Below, piece by piece: positions 54,176 to 64,000 of a stretch of 64,000 bases of DNA (the first letter of the stretch is position 1; each line of letters opens with the position of its first letter). The position numbers and the translations under genes are program-made. Under the pieces are notes generated by a model. The model was given only the letters and a program-made list of their open reading frames with translations, was not told where the DNA came from and searched no databases. Source of the DNA: Nostoc sp. TCL26-01. GTDB taxonomy: Bacteria > Cyanobacteriota > Cyanobacteriia > Cyanobacteriales > Nostocaceae. The stretch covers positions 2,868,804 to 2,932,803 of the forward strand of contig NZ_CP040297.1 of the NCBI RefSeq assembly GCF_013393945.1, in the 5' to 3' direction.

Positions 54176-56968
54176 ATGCTAAAACTCTTGTTGGGCGACC
54201 CCAACGCTCGTAAACTCAAAAAATACCAGCCTTACATTACAGAAATTAATCTGTTAGAGGAAGACATTAAAGCCCTTTCTGACGAAGATTTGAAAGGCAA
54301 AACGGCAGAGTTTAAACAGCGACTTGCCAAGGGCGAAACTTTAGATGATATTCTGCCGGAAGCCTTTGCAGTGGTGAGAGAAGCGGGACGGCGAGTCTTG
54401 GGATTGCGGCACTTTGATGTCCAGCTACTAGGTGGTGTGATTTTACACTCTGGGCAAATTGCAGAAATGAAAACTGGTGAAGGTAAAACCCTAGTGGCTA
54501 CCTTACCGAGTTACTTAAACGCTTTAAGTGGTAAGGGTGTCCACGTAATCACCGTCAACGATTACCTGGCTCGTCGGGACGCAGAATGGATGGGGCAAGT
54601 GCATCGCTTCCTGGGTTTGAGCGTTGGGTTAATTCAGGCAAGCATGACTCCCAACGAGCGCCAGAGAAATTATGAGTGTGATATTACTTACGTCACCAAC
54701 AGTGAAGTGGGCTTTGACTACCTGCGGGATAACATGGCGACATCCATGGCCGATGTGGTACAGCGTCCATTTAACTATTGTGTAATTGACGAAGTAGACT
54801 CAATTTTAGTCGATGAAGCCCGCACACCTCTGATTATTTCGGGGCAAGTAGAAAGACCGACAGAAAAATACTTGCAAGCGGCAGAAATTTCTTTAACTCT
54901 CCACAAAGATGAGCATTACGAGGTAGATGAGAAAGCCCGTAACGTGCTGTTAACAGATGAAGGTTTCGCACAAGCCGAAAATTTGTTGGGTGTGACAGAT
55001 TTATTTGACCCAGAAGATCCTTGGGCGCATTTTGTGTTTAATGCCATCAAAGCTAAAGAACTGTTCCTCAAAGACGTAAACTACATCGTCCGCAATGGGG
55101 AAGTGGTGATTGTGGATGAATTTACCGGACGGGTGCTACCGGGAAGACGCTGGAGTGATGGTTTACACCAAGCTATAGAAGCCAAAGAACACGTAGAAAT
55201 TCAACCAGAAACTCAAACTCTAGCCACAATTACTTATCAAAACTTATTTTTGCTCTATCCCAAACTAGGCGGGATGACAGGAACAGCCAAGACAGAAGAA
55301 GTTGAGTTTGAAAAGATTTACAAATTAGAAGTAGCGGTAATTCCCACCAATAGAATTAGGAGAAGAGAAGACTGGTCAGACTTAGTATTTAAAAAAGAGA
55401 CTGGCAAGTGGCAGGCGATCGCGCGAGAATGTGCTGAGATGCACGAATTGGGTAGACCTGTGCTTGTGGGAACCACCAGTGTAGAAAAATCAGAATACTT
55501 AAGTCAACTGCTCAGAGAACAAGGTATTCCCCACGAATTACTCAACGCCCGCCCCGAAAACGTAGAACGGGAAGCAGAAATTGTTGCCCAAGCTGGTCGT
55601 CGGGGTGCTGTGACTATTGCCACCAACATGGCAGGACGGGGTACAGACATCATCCTGGGTGGTAACTCAGAATATATGGCCCGGTTGAAACTGCGGGAAT
55701 ACTTCATGCCCCGTGTCGTCCGCCCAGATGACGAAGATGTATTTGGTGTACAACGAGCTGCGGGATTACCCACAGGACACGGTGGTGGTCAAGGTTTTGT
55801 ACCTGGGAAAAAAGTTAAGACTTGGAAGGCTTCACCAGAAATTTTCCCTGTGGAACTGTCCAAGGAAGCAGAACAGCTATTAAAAGAAGCCGTAGATTTT
55901 GCCGTGCGTGAGTATGGCGATCGCACTCTGCCAGAATTAGAAGCAGAAGATAAAGTCGCTGTAGCCGCTGAAAAAGCCCCCACCAGTGACCCCGTAATTC
56001 AGAAATTGCGCGATGCTTACAAACGCATTAAGCACGAGTATGAAGAATTTACCAGCAAAGAACACGACGAAGTAGTCCAAAGGGGTGGTTTACACGTCAT
56101 CGGTACAGAACGCCATGAGTCCCGGCGGATAGATAACCAACTCCGCGGACGTGCAGGTCGTCAAGGCGACCCCGGTTCGACTAGATTCTTCCTCAGTTTA
56201 GAGGATAACTTACTGCGGATTTTTGGTGGCGATCGCGTGGCTGGTTTAATGGAAGCCTTCAACGTCGAAGATGATATGCCCATTGAATCGGGAATGTTGA
56301 CTCGCAGCTTGGAAGGCGCACAAAAGAAAGTCGAAACCTATTACTACGACATCCGTAAGCAGGTGTTTGAGTACGACGAGGTGATGAACAACCAGCGTCG
56401 CGCTATCTACGCCGAACGTCGCCGGGTCTTGGAAGGTCAAGACCTAAAAGAACAGGTCATCAAGTACGCGGAAAAAACGATGGACGACATCGTTGATTAC
56501 TACATCAACGCTGACCTACCCTCAGAAGAATGGGAATTAGAGAAGCTGGTAGATAAAGTCAAAGAATTTGTCTATTTGCTAGCAGATATGCAGGCGAGTC
56601 AACTAGAAGACATGGGAGTCAGCGAAATTAAAGCTTTCTTACACGAACAAGTAAGAATTGCCTACGACCTCAAGGAAGCCCAAATCGACCAAATTCAGCC
56701 CGGACTGATGCGTCAAGCCGAACGCTTCTTCATCCTGCAACGGATTGATACCCTGTGGCGAGAACACCTACAACAAATGGACGCTTTGCGCGAATCCGTC
56801 GGTTTACGTGGCTACGGTCAGAAAGACCCGCTAATTGAGTACAAGAGCGAAGGTTATGAGTTGTTCTTGGATATGATGGTCAACATCCGCCGTGATGTTG
56901 TCTACTCCTTATTCATGTTCCAACCCCAGCCCCAGCCAGTAGTCCAAACATCATCAGAGATGGTGTAA
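54176..56968 (+). CDS. secA: Preprotein translocase ATPase SecA
   Basis: The 930-residue motor of Sec export. Walker A lies in [11 protein letters not shown] (about 98-108), the DEAD-like V-I-D-E-V-D-S-I-L near 205, and the preprotein-binding domain at about 225-370. [11 protein letters not shown] and [10 protein letters not shown] follow, and [16 protein letters not shown] (motif VI) is near 655. The insertion at about 505-610 ([14 protein letters not shown]) is the one usual in cyanobacterial and plastid SecA. The C-terminal zinc-binding tail of E. coli is missing, also usual here. Confidence 0.97.
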   Translation: MLKLLLGDPNARKLKKYQPYITEINLLEEDIKALSDEDLKGKTAEFKQRLAKGETLDDILPEAFAVVREAGRRVLGLRHFDVQLLGGVILHSGQIAEMKTGEGKTLVATLPSYLNALSGKGVHVITVNDYLARRDAEWMGQVHRFLGLSVGLIQASMTPNERQRNYECDITYVTNSEVGFDYLRDNMATSMADVVQRPFNYCVIDEVDSILVDEARTPLIISGQVERPTEKYLQAAEISLTLHKDEHYEVDEKARNVLLTDEGFAQAENLLGVTDLFDPEDPWAHFVFNAIKAKELFLKDVNYIVRNGEVVIVDEFTGRVLPGRRWSDGLHQAIEAKEHVEIQPETQTLATITYQNLFLLYPKLGGMTGTAKTEEVEFEKIYKLEVAVIPTNRIRRREDWSDLVFKKETGKWQAIARECAEMHELGRPVLVGTTSVEKSEYLSQLLREQGIPHELLNARPENVEREAEIVAQAGRRGAVTIATNMAGRGTDIILGGNSEYMARLKLREYFMPRVVRPDDEDVFGVQRAAGLPTGHGGGQGFVPGKKVKTWKASPEIFPVELSKEAEQLLKEAVDFAVREYGDRTLPELEAEDKVAVAAEKAPTSDPVIQKLRDAYKRIKHEYEEFTSKEHDEVVQRGGLHVIGTERHESRRIDNQLRGRAGRQGDPGSTRFFLSLEDNLLRIFGGDRVAGLMEAFNVEDDMPIESGMLTRSLEGAQKKVETYYYDIRKQVFEYDEVMNNQRRAIYAERRRVLEGQDLKEQVIKYAEKTMDDIVDYYINADLPSEEWELEKLVDKVKEFVYLLADMQASQLEDMGVSEIKAFLHEQVRIAYDLKEAQIDQIQPGLMRQAERFFILQRIDTLWREHLQQMDALRESVGLRGYGQKDPLIEYKSEGYELFLDMMVNIRRDVVYSLFMFQPQPQPVVQTSSEMV

Positions 56969-57007
56969 ATTTGCTAAAGATGTGTATTAGACATATCCGA
57001 AAATGAA

Positions 57008-57038
57008 TGTAGAGACGTTGCAGTGCAACGTCTCTACA
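57008..57038. repeat. Palindromic repeat GTAGAGACGTTGCA-N-inverse
   Basis: GTAGAGACGTTGCA (57009-57022), one base, then TGCAACGTCTCTAC (57024-57037) form a perfect hairpin behind secA. A second copy lies at 63080-63108 behind lipA. It is a dispersed palindrome that could act as a terminator or a RNA-stabilising element. Confidence 0.85.
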
Positions 57039-57069
57039 GGGATTTTGGGCAATGCAGAATTAAATTCGG

Positions 57070-57115
57070 TCGATGACTAATGACTATTGACTATTGACTA
57101 TTGACCATTGACAAA
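57070..57115. repeat. TGACTAT heptamer tandem repeat
   Basis: Six to seven TGACTAT/TGACTAA/TGACCAT units lie between the convergent secA and flavin oxidoreductase genes. Confidence 0.85.
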
Positions 57116-57123
57116 TTAACCTC

Positions 57124-58215
<1,092 letters not shown>

Positions 58216-58373
58216 TTAGGTGAAAGAAATTTGGGTGACAAAAAATAAGAGGTAAGGATACATCCGTAAACAGTGACCTTGTACCAAGATTTTTGTGTAT
58301 TAACTGGTAACTGATAACTGTTAACTGGTAACTGACTTCTGACTCCTGGGTGCTGAATTCTTACAATAAGAGT

Positions 58374-58559
58374 TTATGCTTTTTGCTTTGGCTGCTGACT
58401 TTGCTCTGGCTGCATATCTTGACTCTGATATTCCCAGATATCCTGTTTTCCTAGTTCTGATTCAATTGGTAATTGTACATTATCTGGCAGCTTTTTATTT
58501 TGCCAGTTGGCATCAACTGCTTCCCAGAGTAGTTCTTGTTCAATATGCCCAAAAAACAT
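58374..58559 (-). CDS. Small hypothetical protein, 61 residues
   Basis: It has a strong ribosome site (AAGGAGA, about nine bases before the ATG on the minus strand), which argues for a real gene. The sequence begins M-F-F-G-H-I-E-Q-E-L-L-W-E-A-V-D-A-N-W-Q-N-K-K-L-P and ends in a Q/P/E-rich tail (D-M-Q-P-E-Q-S-Q-Q-P-K-Q-K-A). It is soluble and acidic, with no family recognised. A long AT-rich leader region lies upstream. Confidence 0.65.
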   Translation of the reverse strand: MFFGHIEQELLWEAVDANWQNKKLPDNVQLPIESELGKQDIWEYQSQDMQPEQSQQPKQKA

Positions 58560-59145
58560 AATTTTTGTCTCCTTGACTACAAAAAATGTGAATTTTTTCT
58601 GTGATGTTTATAGTGATAAAAAATATTCATTTCTAACTTAATTGCTGACAATATCTCAATAGTGAGCAATACGTATTTATATAAGCAGCCGCTTCAAAGA
58701 CTGTTATAACTTGGTTTAGCCGACTGATTTGCATAGAAAGGCAATAGGCAATAAGATTTGCGACCATCAAGCTTTAACTAGGTCTTCTCAAAAATCAAAG
58801 ACTAGTCCGAGATCAGGCTGAAAATAGTCTATTAACTATTAAATATATTCTATTTAGCTTCAATAATACATTCTTTTTTAGATAATTTAAATATTAGTAT
58901 TGACCCTCTTAATTAGAAGATAGTTGAATAGCTTTTTAGTAAATTGACTCAGCTTGTCAAAGCACCACAAAAGCTATAAATGTGTTTATCATCACAATTT
59001 TGCAGTTGGTGAATCATTTTTTCACCTGTTGAATGAAATCATCGAGTAACCATAATAAATACTCAAAAGGTATTTCGATGTGAACTGAGGTTTTGAAAAA
59101 ATCAAATAGGATTAATGAAATTGATATCACCTACAGAATATGGGT
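58560..59145. other. AT-rich spacer upstream of the small gene
   Basis: Nearly 590 bases with many short A/T runs and stop codons in all frames; no gene was found. It probably contains the promoter of the 61-residue protein. Confidence 0.4.
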
Positions 59146-59182
59146 AAAAAAAATGGCTAATAGGCAAAAAGCTATTAGCCAT
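59146..59182 (-). terminator. ndhB rho-independent terminator
   Basis: On the minus strand ATGGCTAATAG pairs perfectly with CTATTAGCCAT (59172-59182 and 59153-59163 on plus) around eight bases, followed by eight T. It lies 28 bases after the ndhB stop. Confidence 0.92.
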
Positions 59183-59209
59183 CATTCAAAGTAGCTCGAA
59201 CAAGTGGGT

Positions 59210-60772
59210 CTACAAACCTTCTGGTTGCTCAGGAGAAATAACGCTAGCCTGAGTACTAACAACTTTTGTTGTTTGTAACATAGAAGTATTGGCAACAGAA
59301 TTATTTGCCAAAGTGAACAGGGGATTAGAGAAAATTCCCGCGATGGAAGTAGCAATCAAAGTTACCACCAAACCCACTTGTAATGGTCTAAATCCAGGCA
59401 AATTCCACCGGATTTCGGGATAATTCTTGATCACGTCTGACATTTCTTGAGGTTCTTTGACTACCATCATCTTGACTACACGGATGTAGTAGTAGATGGA
59501 GACAACACTGGTAACTAAACCTAGCAAAACTAACCAGTAAAGCCCAGCTTGCCAACCAGCCCAGAACAAGTAAATCTTGCCAAAAAACCCGGCTAATGGA
59601 GGTATACCACCCAAAGAGAGTAAGGAGATACTCAAGCCCAGAGTTAGTAAGGGATCTTTTTGATATAACCCAGAGTATTCGGCAATTTGGTCGGTTCCTG
59701 TCCGCAGTGAGAACAAAATCACGCAGGTAAAACCGCACAGGTTCATGAACAGGTAAACCAGCAAGTAGAAAATCATGCTAGCGTATCCAGCATCAGTACC
59801 AGCAATCAAGCCAATCATCACAAAACCTGCTTGGGCAATGGATGAATAAGCAAGCATCCGTTTCATGCTGGTTTGGGCTAAAGCGACGACATTACCCAAA
59901 ACCATGCTGAGGACAGCCAAGGCTGTAAAGACAAATCTCCACTCATCCGCAACGAGAGGGAACACCGTTACCAAGAGGCGGATAGCTAGAGCAAAACCAG
60001 CTGCTTTGGAACCGACAGATAAAAAGGCGATGACTGGGGTGGGAGCGCCTTCATAAACGTCCGGTGTCCATTGGTGGAAGGGTGCGGCGGAGATTTTAAA
60101 GCCAATACCAGCAATGACGAAAACTAGGGCAATCACCAAACCTAACGATTGACCAACATTAGCAGTAGCGATACCATGAGCGATCGCATTTAATTCTGTT
60201 TGTCCACCAGACAGACCATACAGCAATGATACACCATACAAAAATACTGCTGTACTGGAAGCTCCAATCAGCAAGTATTTCAGTGCCGCTTCGTTAGAAC
60301 GGGGGTCACGCTTGGTATAACCTGTCAACAAATAAGAGGAAATACTCAGGGTTTCTAAGGAGATGAAAATCATCACCAACTCACTCGCCCCAGAGACAAA
60401 CATCCCTCCCAAAGTCGCAGTCAACAAAATAGCGATGAATTCAGCTAAGGCAGTGCCACTCTGCTCAACGTAGCGAATCGACATCAAAATAGTCACAACG
60501 GCAGATAAAGCGACGATACCGCGAAAAACGATACTCAAGTCGTCGCCATTAAACCCACCAGTAAAACCAATGGGATTACTAGCATCCCATTGAAAATATA
60601 GGGCAACAACCGCAGACAGTAAACCTGCGATCGCTAGATATCCAATCCAGCGTGAAGATGTACGCCCTAAAATCAAATCAACAATCAAAACCCCCATGAG
60701 GGTAACAATGACAATTCCCTCTGGCAGAATTGTTCCAGCATTCAACTGGGCTGCAAGATTAGCAAAATCCAT
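59210..60772 (-). CDS. ndhB: NAD(P)H-quinone oxidoreductase subunit 2 (NdhB)
   Basis: A 520-residue, roughly 14-helix membrane subunit of the photosynthetic NDH-1 complex, part of the proton-pumping arm for respiration and cyclic electron flow. It has the antiporter-like core: [19 protein letters not shown] (key Glu), [11 protein letters not shown], and [19 protein letters not shown] (key Lys). [14 protein letters not shown] follows. It is single-gene, as usual in cyanobacteria, with its own terminator. Confidence 0.97.
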   Translation of the reverse strand: MDFANLAAQLNAGTILPEGIVIVTLMGVLIVDLILGRTSSRWIGYLAIAGLLSAVVALYFQWDASNPIGFTGGFNGDDLSIVFRGIVALSAVVTILMSIRYVEQSGTALAEFIAILLTATLGGMFVSGASELVMIFISLETLSISSYLLTGYTKRDPRSNEAALKYLLIGASSTAVFLYGVSLLYGLSGGQTELNAIAHGIATANVGQSLGLVIALVFVIAGIGFKISAAPFHQWTPDVYEGAPTPVIAFLSVGSKAAGFALAIRLLVTVFPLVADEWRFVFTALAVLSMVLGNVVALAQTSMKRMLAYSSIAQAGFVMIGLIAGTDAGYASMIFYLLVYLFMNLCGFTCVILFSLRTGTDQIAEYSGLYQKDPLLTLGLSISLLSLGGIPPLAGFFGKIYLFWAGWQAGLYWLVLLGLVTSVVSIYYYIRVVKMMVVKEPQEMSDVIKNYPEIRWNLPGFRPLQVGLVVTLIATSIAGIFSNPLFTLANNSVANTSMLQTTKVVSTQASVISPEQPEGL

Positions 60773-61158
60773 GAGATATATAGGTTTTGGCGATTAGACA
60801 TCAACGCTAACTGTGATCATTCTATCTATTGTTCTTGACCAAAGTTGCATTTATCTTTTCGTCTTTTAGCTTATACCCTGTTTTGCTCAAAAACTGCTTG
60901 CCGATGGCATCGTAGCTTTTATTTACGCCACACTACTATACATACCATCAGATTAAATTATGTTGAAATGTAATATTTATATCTTTGTCAGAGTAGGGAG
61001 TGGGGGAGTACTGAGTGCTGAGTGCTGAGTAGGGGAGTGCTGAGTACTGAGTGAGGGAGTGCTGAGTACTGAGTGTTGAGCATAAATACTATCACCTATC
61101 ACCTATCCCCTATCCCCTGTCACCTGTCACCTATCCCCTATCCCCTGTCACCTATCCC
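60773..61158. repeat. Spacer with GTGCTGA and CACCTAT/CCCCTAT tandem repeats
   Basis: The first 215 bases show no gene and carry the ndhB promoter. At 60993-61080 GTGCTGAGTACTGAGT-type units occur, and at 61085-61158 CTATCACCTATCCCCTAT-type units run up to the stop codon of the receiver protein. Confidence 0.8.
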
Positions 61159-61881
61159 CTACTTAATCTTCTGCTTAATAAAAGTTACTACTTGAGCTAG
61201 CTGCTTCTTCAAGCCTTCAATTTCGGCTTGCATTGTGGCAATTTTCTCATTGAGTGCTTGAATTTCTGCGGCAGATGCAGATGAGGTTAATTCTACTTCA
61301 GGAGTCGCTACTGTAGTAGTTGTAGTCGTAGCCGTTGTGGGAGGGGTGGCTACAGCTACAGAACCATTGGTAACTGTAGCTGTGACTACCGCACTATTTT
61401 TCACCGAGGCAACTGCTCCTACAGGTTCTTGGCGTGGTAGTTTAGCCTTAGTCATTGCTGACTTAATGGCGTTAATTAACTGTTTTTGATCAAAGGGTTT
61501 ACCTAAAAATTCAAAATATTCAAAAGGTTCAGTAATTTTCTCCGTCACCTCTTCCTTGCGCCCAGACATGATGACTAAGGGAATCTTTCTGAGTTCAGGA
61601 TGAGCTTGCACTTGCTGAAAAACCTCCCAACCACTCATTTTGGGTAAAAGGAAATCCAACATGATTAAACTGAGTTTTTCTTGACGGATGAAATTTAGTC
61701 CTTCCAACCCGTCTTTTGCTTCTAATACTTCAAAATTGCCAGGAGGCAACATTTCTCGTACTTTTACCCTGACAACGGTAGTGTCATCGATAACTAGAAT
61801 TTTGTTACTTGCCACGACTGATTGCTCTAACAGAATATTTAAGTTTAAATAGCGGCTTTGCCGATTGACCTTGAGAGTCAT
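61159..61881 (-). CDS. Receiver-domain (PatA/CheY-like) response regulator with coiled-coil tail
   Basis: A protein of up to 240 residues. The receiver domain spans about 26-148: acidic D-D in V-I-D-D-T-T, phosphoacceptor Asp76 in L-I-M-L-D-F-L-L-P-K-M-S-G, Thr/Ser in V-I-M-S-G, Lys in F-L-G-K-P-F. A low-complexity linker rich in T, V and A (about 160-200) leads to a C-terminal coiled coil (I-Q-A-L-N-E-K-I-A-T-M-Q-A-E-I-E-G-L-K-K-Q-L). There is no DNA-binding or enzyme domain, so it likely works by protein contact. GTG in V-A-S-N-K could be the true start. Confidence 0.85.
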   Translation of the reverse strand: MTLKVNRQSRYLNLNILLEQSVVASNKILVIDDTTVVRVKVREMLPPGNFEVLEAKDGLEGLNFIRQEKLSLIMLDFLLPKMSGWEVFQQVQAHPELRKIPLVIMSGRKEEVTEKITEPFEYFEFLGKPFDQKQLINAIKSAMTKAKLPRQEPVGAVASVKNSAVVTATVTNGSVAVATPPTTATTTTTTVATPEVELTSSASAAEIQALNEKIATMQAEIEGLKKQLAQVVTFIKQKIK

Positions 61882-61974
61882 CCCACTATATCCAACATTG
61901 TTATTAATTGGGGGATAGTATATTTCGGTATAAATCTCATTGTCGGCAATGTTTTATAAAACTTTTATGTGGGA

Positions 61975-62150
61975 GGGAGTGATGAGTAATGAGTGCTGTT
62001 AGCGGTAGCGGGGCGTTTAGCCCGTGCTGAGTAAGAGAGTAAGAGAGTGATGAGTACTGAGTGCTGAGTCCTGAGTGCTGAGTAAGAGAGTGAGGGAGTG
62101 AATAATGTGACCAATGACCAATGACTATTGACTAATGACTATTGTTGTTT
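61975..62150. repeat. Mixed heptamer repeats upstream of lipA
   Basis: GTGATGAG/GTGCTGA/GTAAGAGA units (61977-62100) and then TGACCAA/TGACTAT heptamers (62107-62148) fill most of the spacer, interrupted by GCGGTAGCGGGGCGTTTAGC near 62001. They end about 20 bases before the lipA start. Confidence 0.8.
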
Positions 62151-62170
62151 AGCTACTTACTTACAGGTTT

Positions 62171-63076
62171 ATGACTTCTTCTTCACAACCGGCCGAATTT
62201 AAGTCCGAAATTATGGCAATGCCTGACTGGTTACGCCGTCCCATTGGTAAGGCTAGCGAACTCTCGACGGTACAACGGATTATTAAACAGCGTCAAATTC
62301 ATACGATTTGTGAAGAAGGACGTTGTCCGAACCGGGGTGAGTGCTATGCCCAAAAAACTGCTACCTTCTTGCTGATGGGGCCTGTCTGTACTCGTGCTTG
62401 TGCTTTTTGTCAAGTCGATAAGGGTCATGCACCAATGCCTCTTGACTTGGATGAGCCGCAAAAGGTAGCAGAAGCGGTACAGCTTCTGGGATTGCGTTAT
62501 GTTGTACTGACTTCTGTAGCTCGTGACGACTTGCCAGATCAAGGTGCAGGTCATTTTGTCAAGACAATGGCAGCAATTCGTCAGGTGAACCGAGATACGC
62601 AAATTGAAGTGCTAACACCAGATTTTTGGGGTGGTATGGGGTCTGGAGAGGCAGGACAGCGCCAACGGATAGAAATGATTGTCGAAGCGGCTCCGGCTTG
62701 TTTTAACCACAATATAGAGACAGTACGCCGCTTAACTGGCCCGGTGCGCCGGGGAGCAAAATACGATCGCTCACTCCAAGTTCTTTCCATCGTCAAAGAA
62801 CTCAACCCTACCATCCCCACAAAATCAGGTTTAATGCTGGGGCATGGGGAGAGTGTAGCAGAAATCGTTGCAGCGATGAGAGATTTAAGGGCTGTAAAAT
62901 GCGATCGCCTCACCATCGGGCAATATATGCGTCCATCCCTAGAACATCTCCCAGTACAAAAATACTGGACACCAGCAGAATTTGACCAACTCGGCAAACT
63001 AGCTACAGAAATGGGATTCAGTCATGTCCGTTCTGGGCCATTGGTTCGCAGTTCCTATCATGCAGGGGAGGAGTGA
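62171..63076 (+). CDS. lipA: Lipoyl synthase
   Basis: A radical SAM enzyme that inserts two sulfurs into octanoyl groups on lipoyl domains. The auxiliary cluster cysteines are C47, C52 and C58 ([14 protein letters not shown]). The SAM cluster is C73-x3-C77-x2-C80 (C-T-R-A-C-A-F-C), and the C-terminal R-S-S-Y-H-A holds the auxiliary-cluster serine. At 301 residues it is about ten longer than typical; ATG codons at 15 and 17 are alternatives. It lies alone, with repeats before and a palindrome after it. Confidence 0.96.
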   Translation: MTSSSQPAEFKSEIMAMPDWLRRPIGKASELSTVQRIIKQRQIHTICEEGRCPNRGECYAQKTATFLLMGPVCTRACAFCQVDKGHAPMPLDLDEPQKVAEAVQLLGLRYVVLTSVARDDLPDQGAGHFVKTMAAIRQVNRDTQIEVLTPDFWGGMGSGEAGQRQRIEMIVEAAPACFNHNIETVRRLTGPVRRGAKYDRSLQVLSIVKELNPTIPTKSGLMLGHGESVAEIVAAMRDLRAVKCDRLTIGQYMRPSLEHLPVQKYWTPAEFDQLGKLATEMGFSHVRSGPLVRSSYHAGEE

Positions 63077-63079
63077 ACA

Positions 63080-63108
63080 GTAGAGACGTTGCAATGCAAC
63101 GTCTCTAG
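63080..63108. repeat. Second copy of the GTAGAGACGTTGCA palindrome
   Basis: TAGAGACGTTGCA and TGCAACGTCTCTA around one base, starting four bases after the lipA stop. It matches the element at 57008-57038 except for the centre base and one end. Confidence 0.85.
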
Positions 63109-63200
63109 ATAATTTATGTGTATCATGATTAACGTGAAATGGTATCACTATTGACTATTGACAAAAAAGCCAGAAAATTTAGTGACACTGCCTAAGTCCT

Positions 63201-63451
63201 ATGTTATTAAAACAAGAATACCAACGCACTGAACAATTAGCAGAGTATCTTCGTAACTTGGGTGTTGATCCCGATAATCTTCCTGAAAACTTCCATGTAT
63301 AAAAGCCGTCGATATTCAACTATCTAATTTCAAATCACCACATAACATCAATCAATTGGATGACATTTGTCTTGGTTGGCGTTACAAATGATTCACCTTT
63401 TGGCCAGAGGAAGCTAACATATTCACCCGTAAAGATGGTACTAATCTTTAG
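63201..63451 (+). pseudogene. Decayed gene (frameshift plus stop)
   Basis: ATG 63201 gives M-L-L-K-Q-E-Y-Q-R-T-E-Q-L-A-E-Y-L-R-N-L-G-V-D-P-D-N-L-P and stops at 63300. In a shifted frame the sequence continues I-K-A-V-D-I-Q-L-S-N-F-K-S-P, L-D-D-I-C-L-G-W-R-Y-K. It then has TGA (63389-63391), then F-T-F-W-P-E-E-A-N-I-F-T-R-K-D-G-T-N-L and a stop at 63449. The pieces read as one protein of about 80 residues broken by a one-base shift and a stop. The family is unknown. Confidence 0.5.
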
Positions 63452-63463
63452 AGGTGGATAACG

Positions 63464-63661
63464 ATGGCTAAGGCAAACCCAGTCCAAATTCAAAAACACT
63501 TAAAAGGGGTTGATTATCCTGCTAACAAGCAAGAATTAATCCAGCACGCGCAAAGGCAGGGAGCCGATCAGAAGGTAATTTCCCTATTAGAACAATTACC
63601 AGAAGAAGATGAGTATGAAAATCCTACTGATCTCAACAAAGCGATAGGCGAGATTGAGTAA
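63464..63661 (+). CDS. DUF2795 family protein
   Basis: A 65-residue protein with the DUF2795 pattern: V-Q-I-Q-K-H-L-K-G-V-D-Y-P-A-N-K-Q-E-L-I-Q-H-A-Q-R-Q-G-A, then V-I-S-L-L-E-Q-L-P-E-E-D-E-Y-E-N-P-T-D-L-N-K-A-I. It is full length. The function is unknown. AGAGGTGG lies about eight bases before the ATG. It may have shared a transcript with the decayed gene just upstream. Confidence 0.85.
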   Translation: MAKANPVQIQKHLKGVDYPANKQELIQHAQRQGADQKVISLLEQLPEEDEYENPTDLNKAIGEIE

Positions 63662-63662
63662 T

Positions 63663-64000
63663 TTAAGTTTCTGTAAGTAAGTAATCTCCTGATTTACCAC
63701 CAGTTTTACTAATTAGCCTAATTGATTCAATTTGCATGGATTTTTCTAGAGCTTTTGCCATATCGTATAAAGTCAAAGCTGCAACAGAAACGGCTGTTAA
63801 AGCTTCCATTTCTACACCAGTTTCGGCTTTGGTTTTGACTGTGGCTTGGATTTGGTAACCGGGTAGTTGGAAATCAGGAGTAATTTCCACAGCAACTTTT
63901 TGTAATGGCAAGGGATGACACAGAGGAATCAGGGTGGATGTTTGTTTAGCCGCCATAATTCCTGCTAGTCTGGCGGTGGCTAAAACGTCTCCTTTGGGTG
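63663..64000 (-). CDS. moaC: Cyclic pyranopterin monophosphate synthase MoaC (partial)
   Basis: The C-terminal 112 residues of MoaC are visible, which makes cyclic pyranopterin monophosphate in molybdenum-cofactor synthesis. Signatures are [31 protein letters not shown], then [20 protein letters not shown] and the end K-T-G-G-K-S-G-D-Y. The frame runs past the internal ATG at 63956 to the window edge, so the N-terminus lies outside. It is convergent with the DUF2795 gene. It links functionally to the molybdopterin oxidoreductase and fdhD in this window. Confidence 0.95.
   Translation of the reverse strand, partial: PKGDVLATARLAGIMAAKQTSTLIPLCHPLPLQKVAVEITPDFQLPGYQIQATVKTKAETGVEMEALTAVSVAALTLYDMAKALEKSMQIESIRLISKTGGKSGDYLLTET

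Noticed and set aside
56161..56185. tRNA-like CGGTTCGACTAG
   Set aside because: It lies inside secA motif VI coding sequence and has no cloverleaf.

Overview
The window looks like a chromosomal stretch of a filamentous, probably heterocyst-forming cyanobacterium of the Nostoc/Anabaena/Trichormus type. The grounds are: very many HIP1 octamers (GCGATCGC) inside genes; blocks of short tandem heptamer repeats (TGACTAT/CAATAGT and CACTCAG/GTGCTGA families) in most long spacers; an NDH-1 subunit 2 gene (ndhB); a valyl-tRNA synthetase carrying the cyanobacterial CAAD membrane domain; a groESL operon with both a K-box and a CIRCE; and cyanobacterial families such as DUF3318. No rRNA, tRNA or CRISPR array was recognised.

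Layout. 1-5.2 kb: end of a basic protein gene, a Nudix hydrolase, an alpha/beta hydrolase, a DUF3318 protein and a membrane histidine kinase. 5.4-9.6 kb: a UvrD/PcrA-type helicase converging on leuA. leuA diverges from a GntR/FCD regulator, and their shared spacer holds two identical palindromes. 10.5-19 kb: a GT39-like membrane glycosyltransferase, a small coiled-coil protein, valS, an Rpn-type nuclease, a PanE-like reductase, a fasciclin protein and a small membrane protein. 19.4-29.4 kb: a seven-gene plus-strand block (fatty-acyl-AMP ligase, acyl-CoA dehydrogenase, acyl carrier protein, MBOAT acyltransferase, SGNH-like protein, NDH-2-like flavoprotein, HTTM-DCC fusion). It reads as an acyl activation, desaturation and transfer system and is the best candidate here for an undescribed pathway. 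29.4-34.2 kb: a MITE, an HdeD-like protein, a large RTX/Calx-beta/DUF4114 surface protein and a NarL-type response regulator.

35.1-41.5 kb: groES-groEL followed by an accessory island. The last 192 bp of groEL plus its terminator are duplicated at 41258-41449, so near-identical direct repeats bracket about 4 kb. That 4 kb holds two genes interrupted by in-frame TGA codons, a small protein/GNAT pair with an integron attC-like site directly behind it, a DUF433/DUF5615 toxin-antitoxin pair, a small Rpn-like protein, hairpin repeats, and an Rpn fragment fused in frame to the copied GroEL tail.

42-46.4 kb: a methyltransferase, a radical SAM protein overlapping a second methyltransferase-like gene, then ureD-ureA with no ureB or ureC behind them. 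ureD carries an in-frame block of the genome's intergenic heptamer repeat. 46.6-52.4 kb (minus strand): polysaccharide deacetylase, alpha/beta hydrolase, fdhD, ADP-ribosylglycohydrolase and a molybdopterin oxidoreductase; the last three or four look like one operon. 52.8-64 kb: class I fructose-bisphosphate aldolase, secA, an old-yellow-enzyme, a small protein, ndhB, a receiver-domain protein, lipA, a decayed gene, a DUF2795 protein and the 3' part of moaC, cut by the window end.

All calls come from reading the sequence and from knowledge of protein families. No database search was run, and organism and family assignments should be read in that light.
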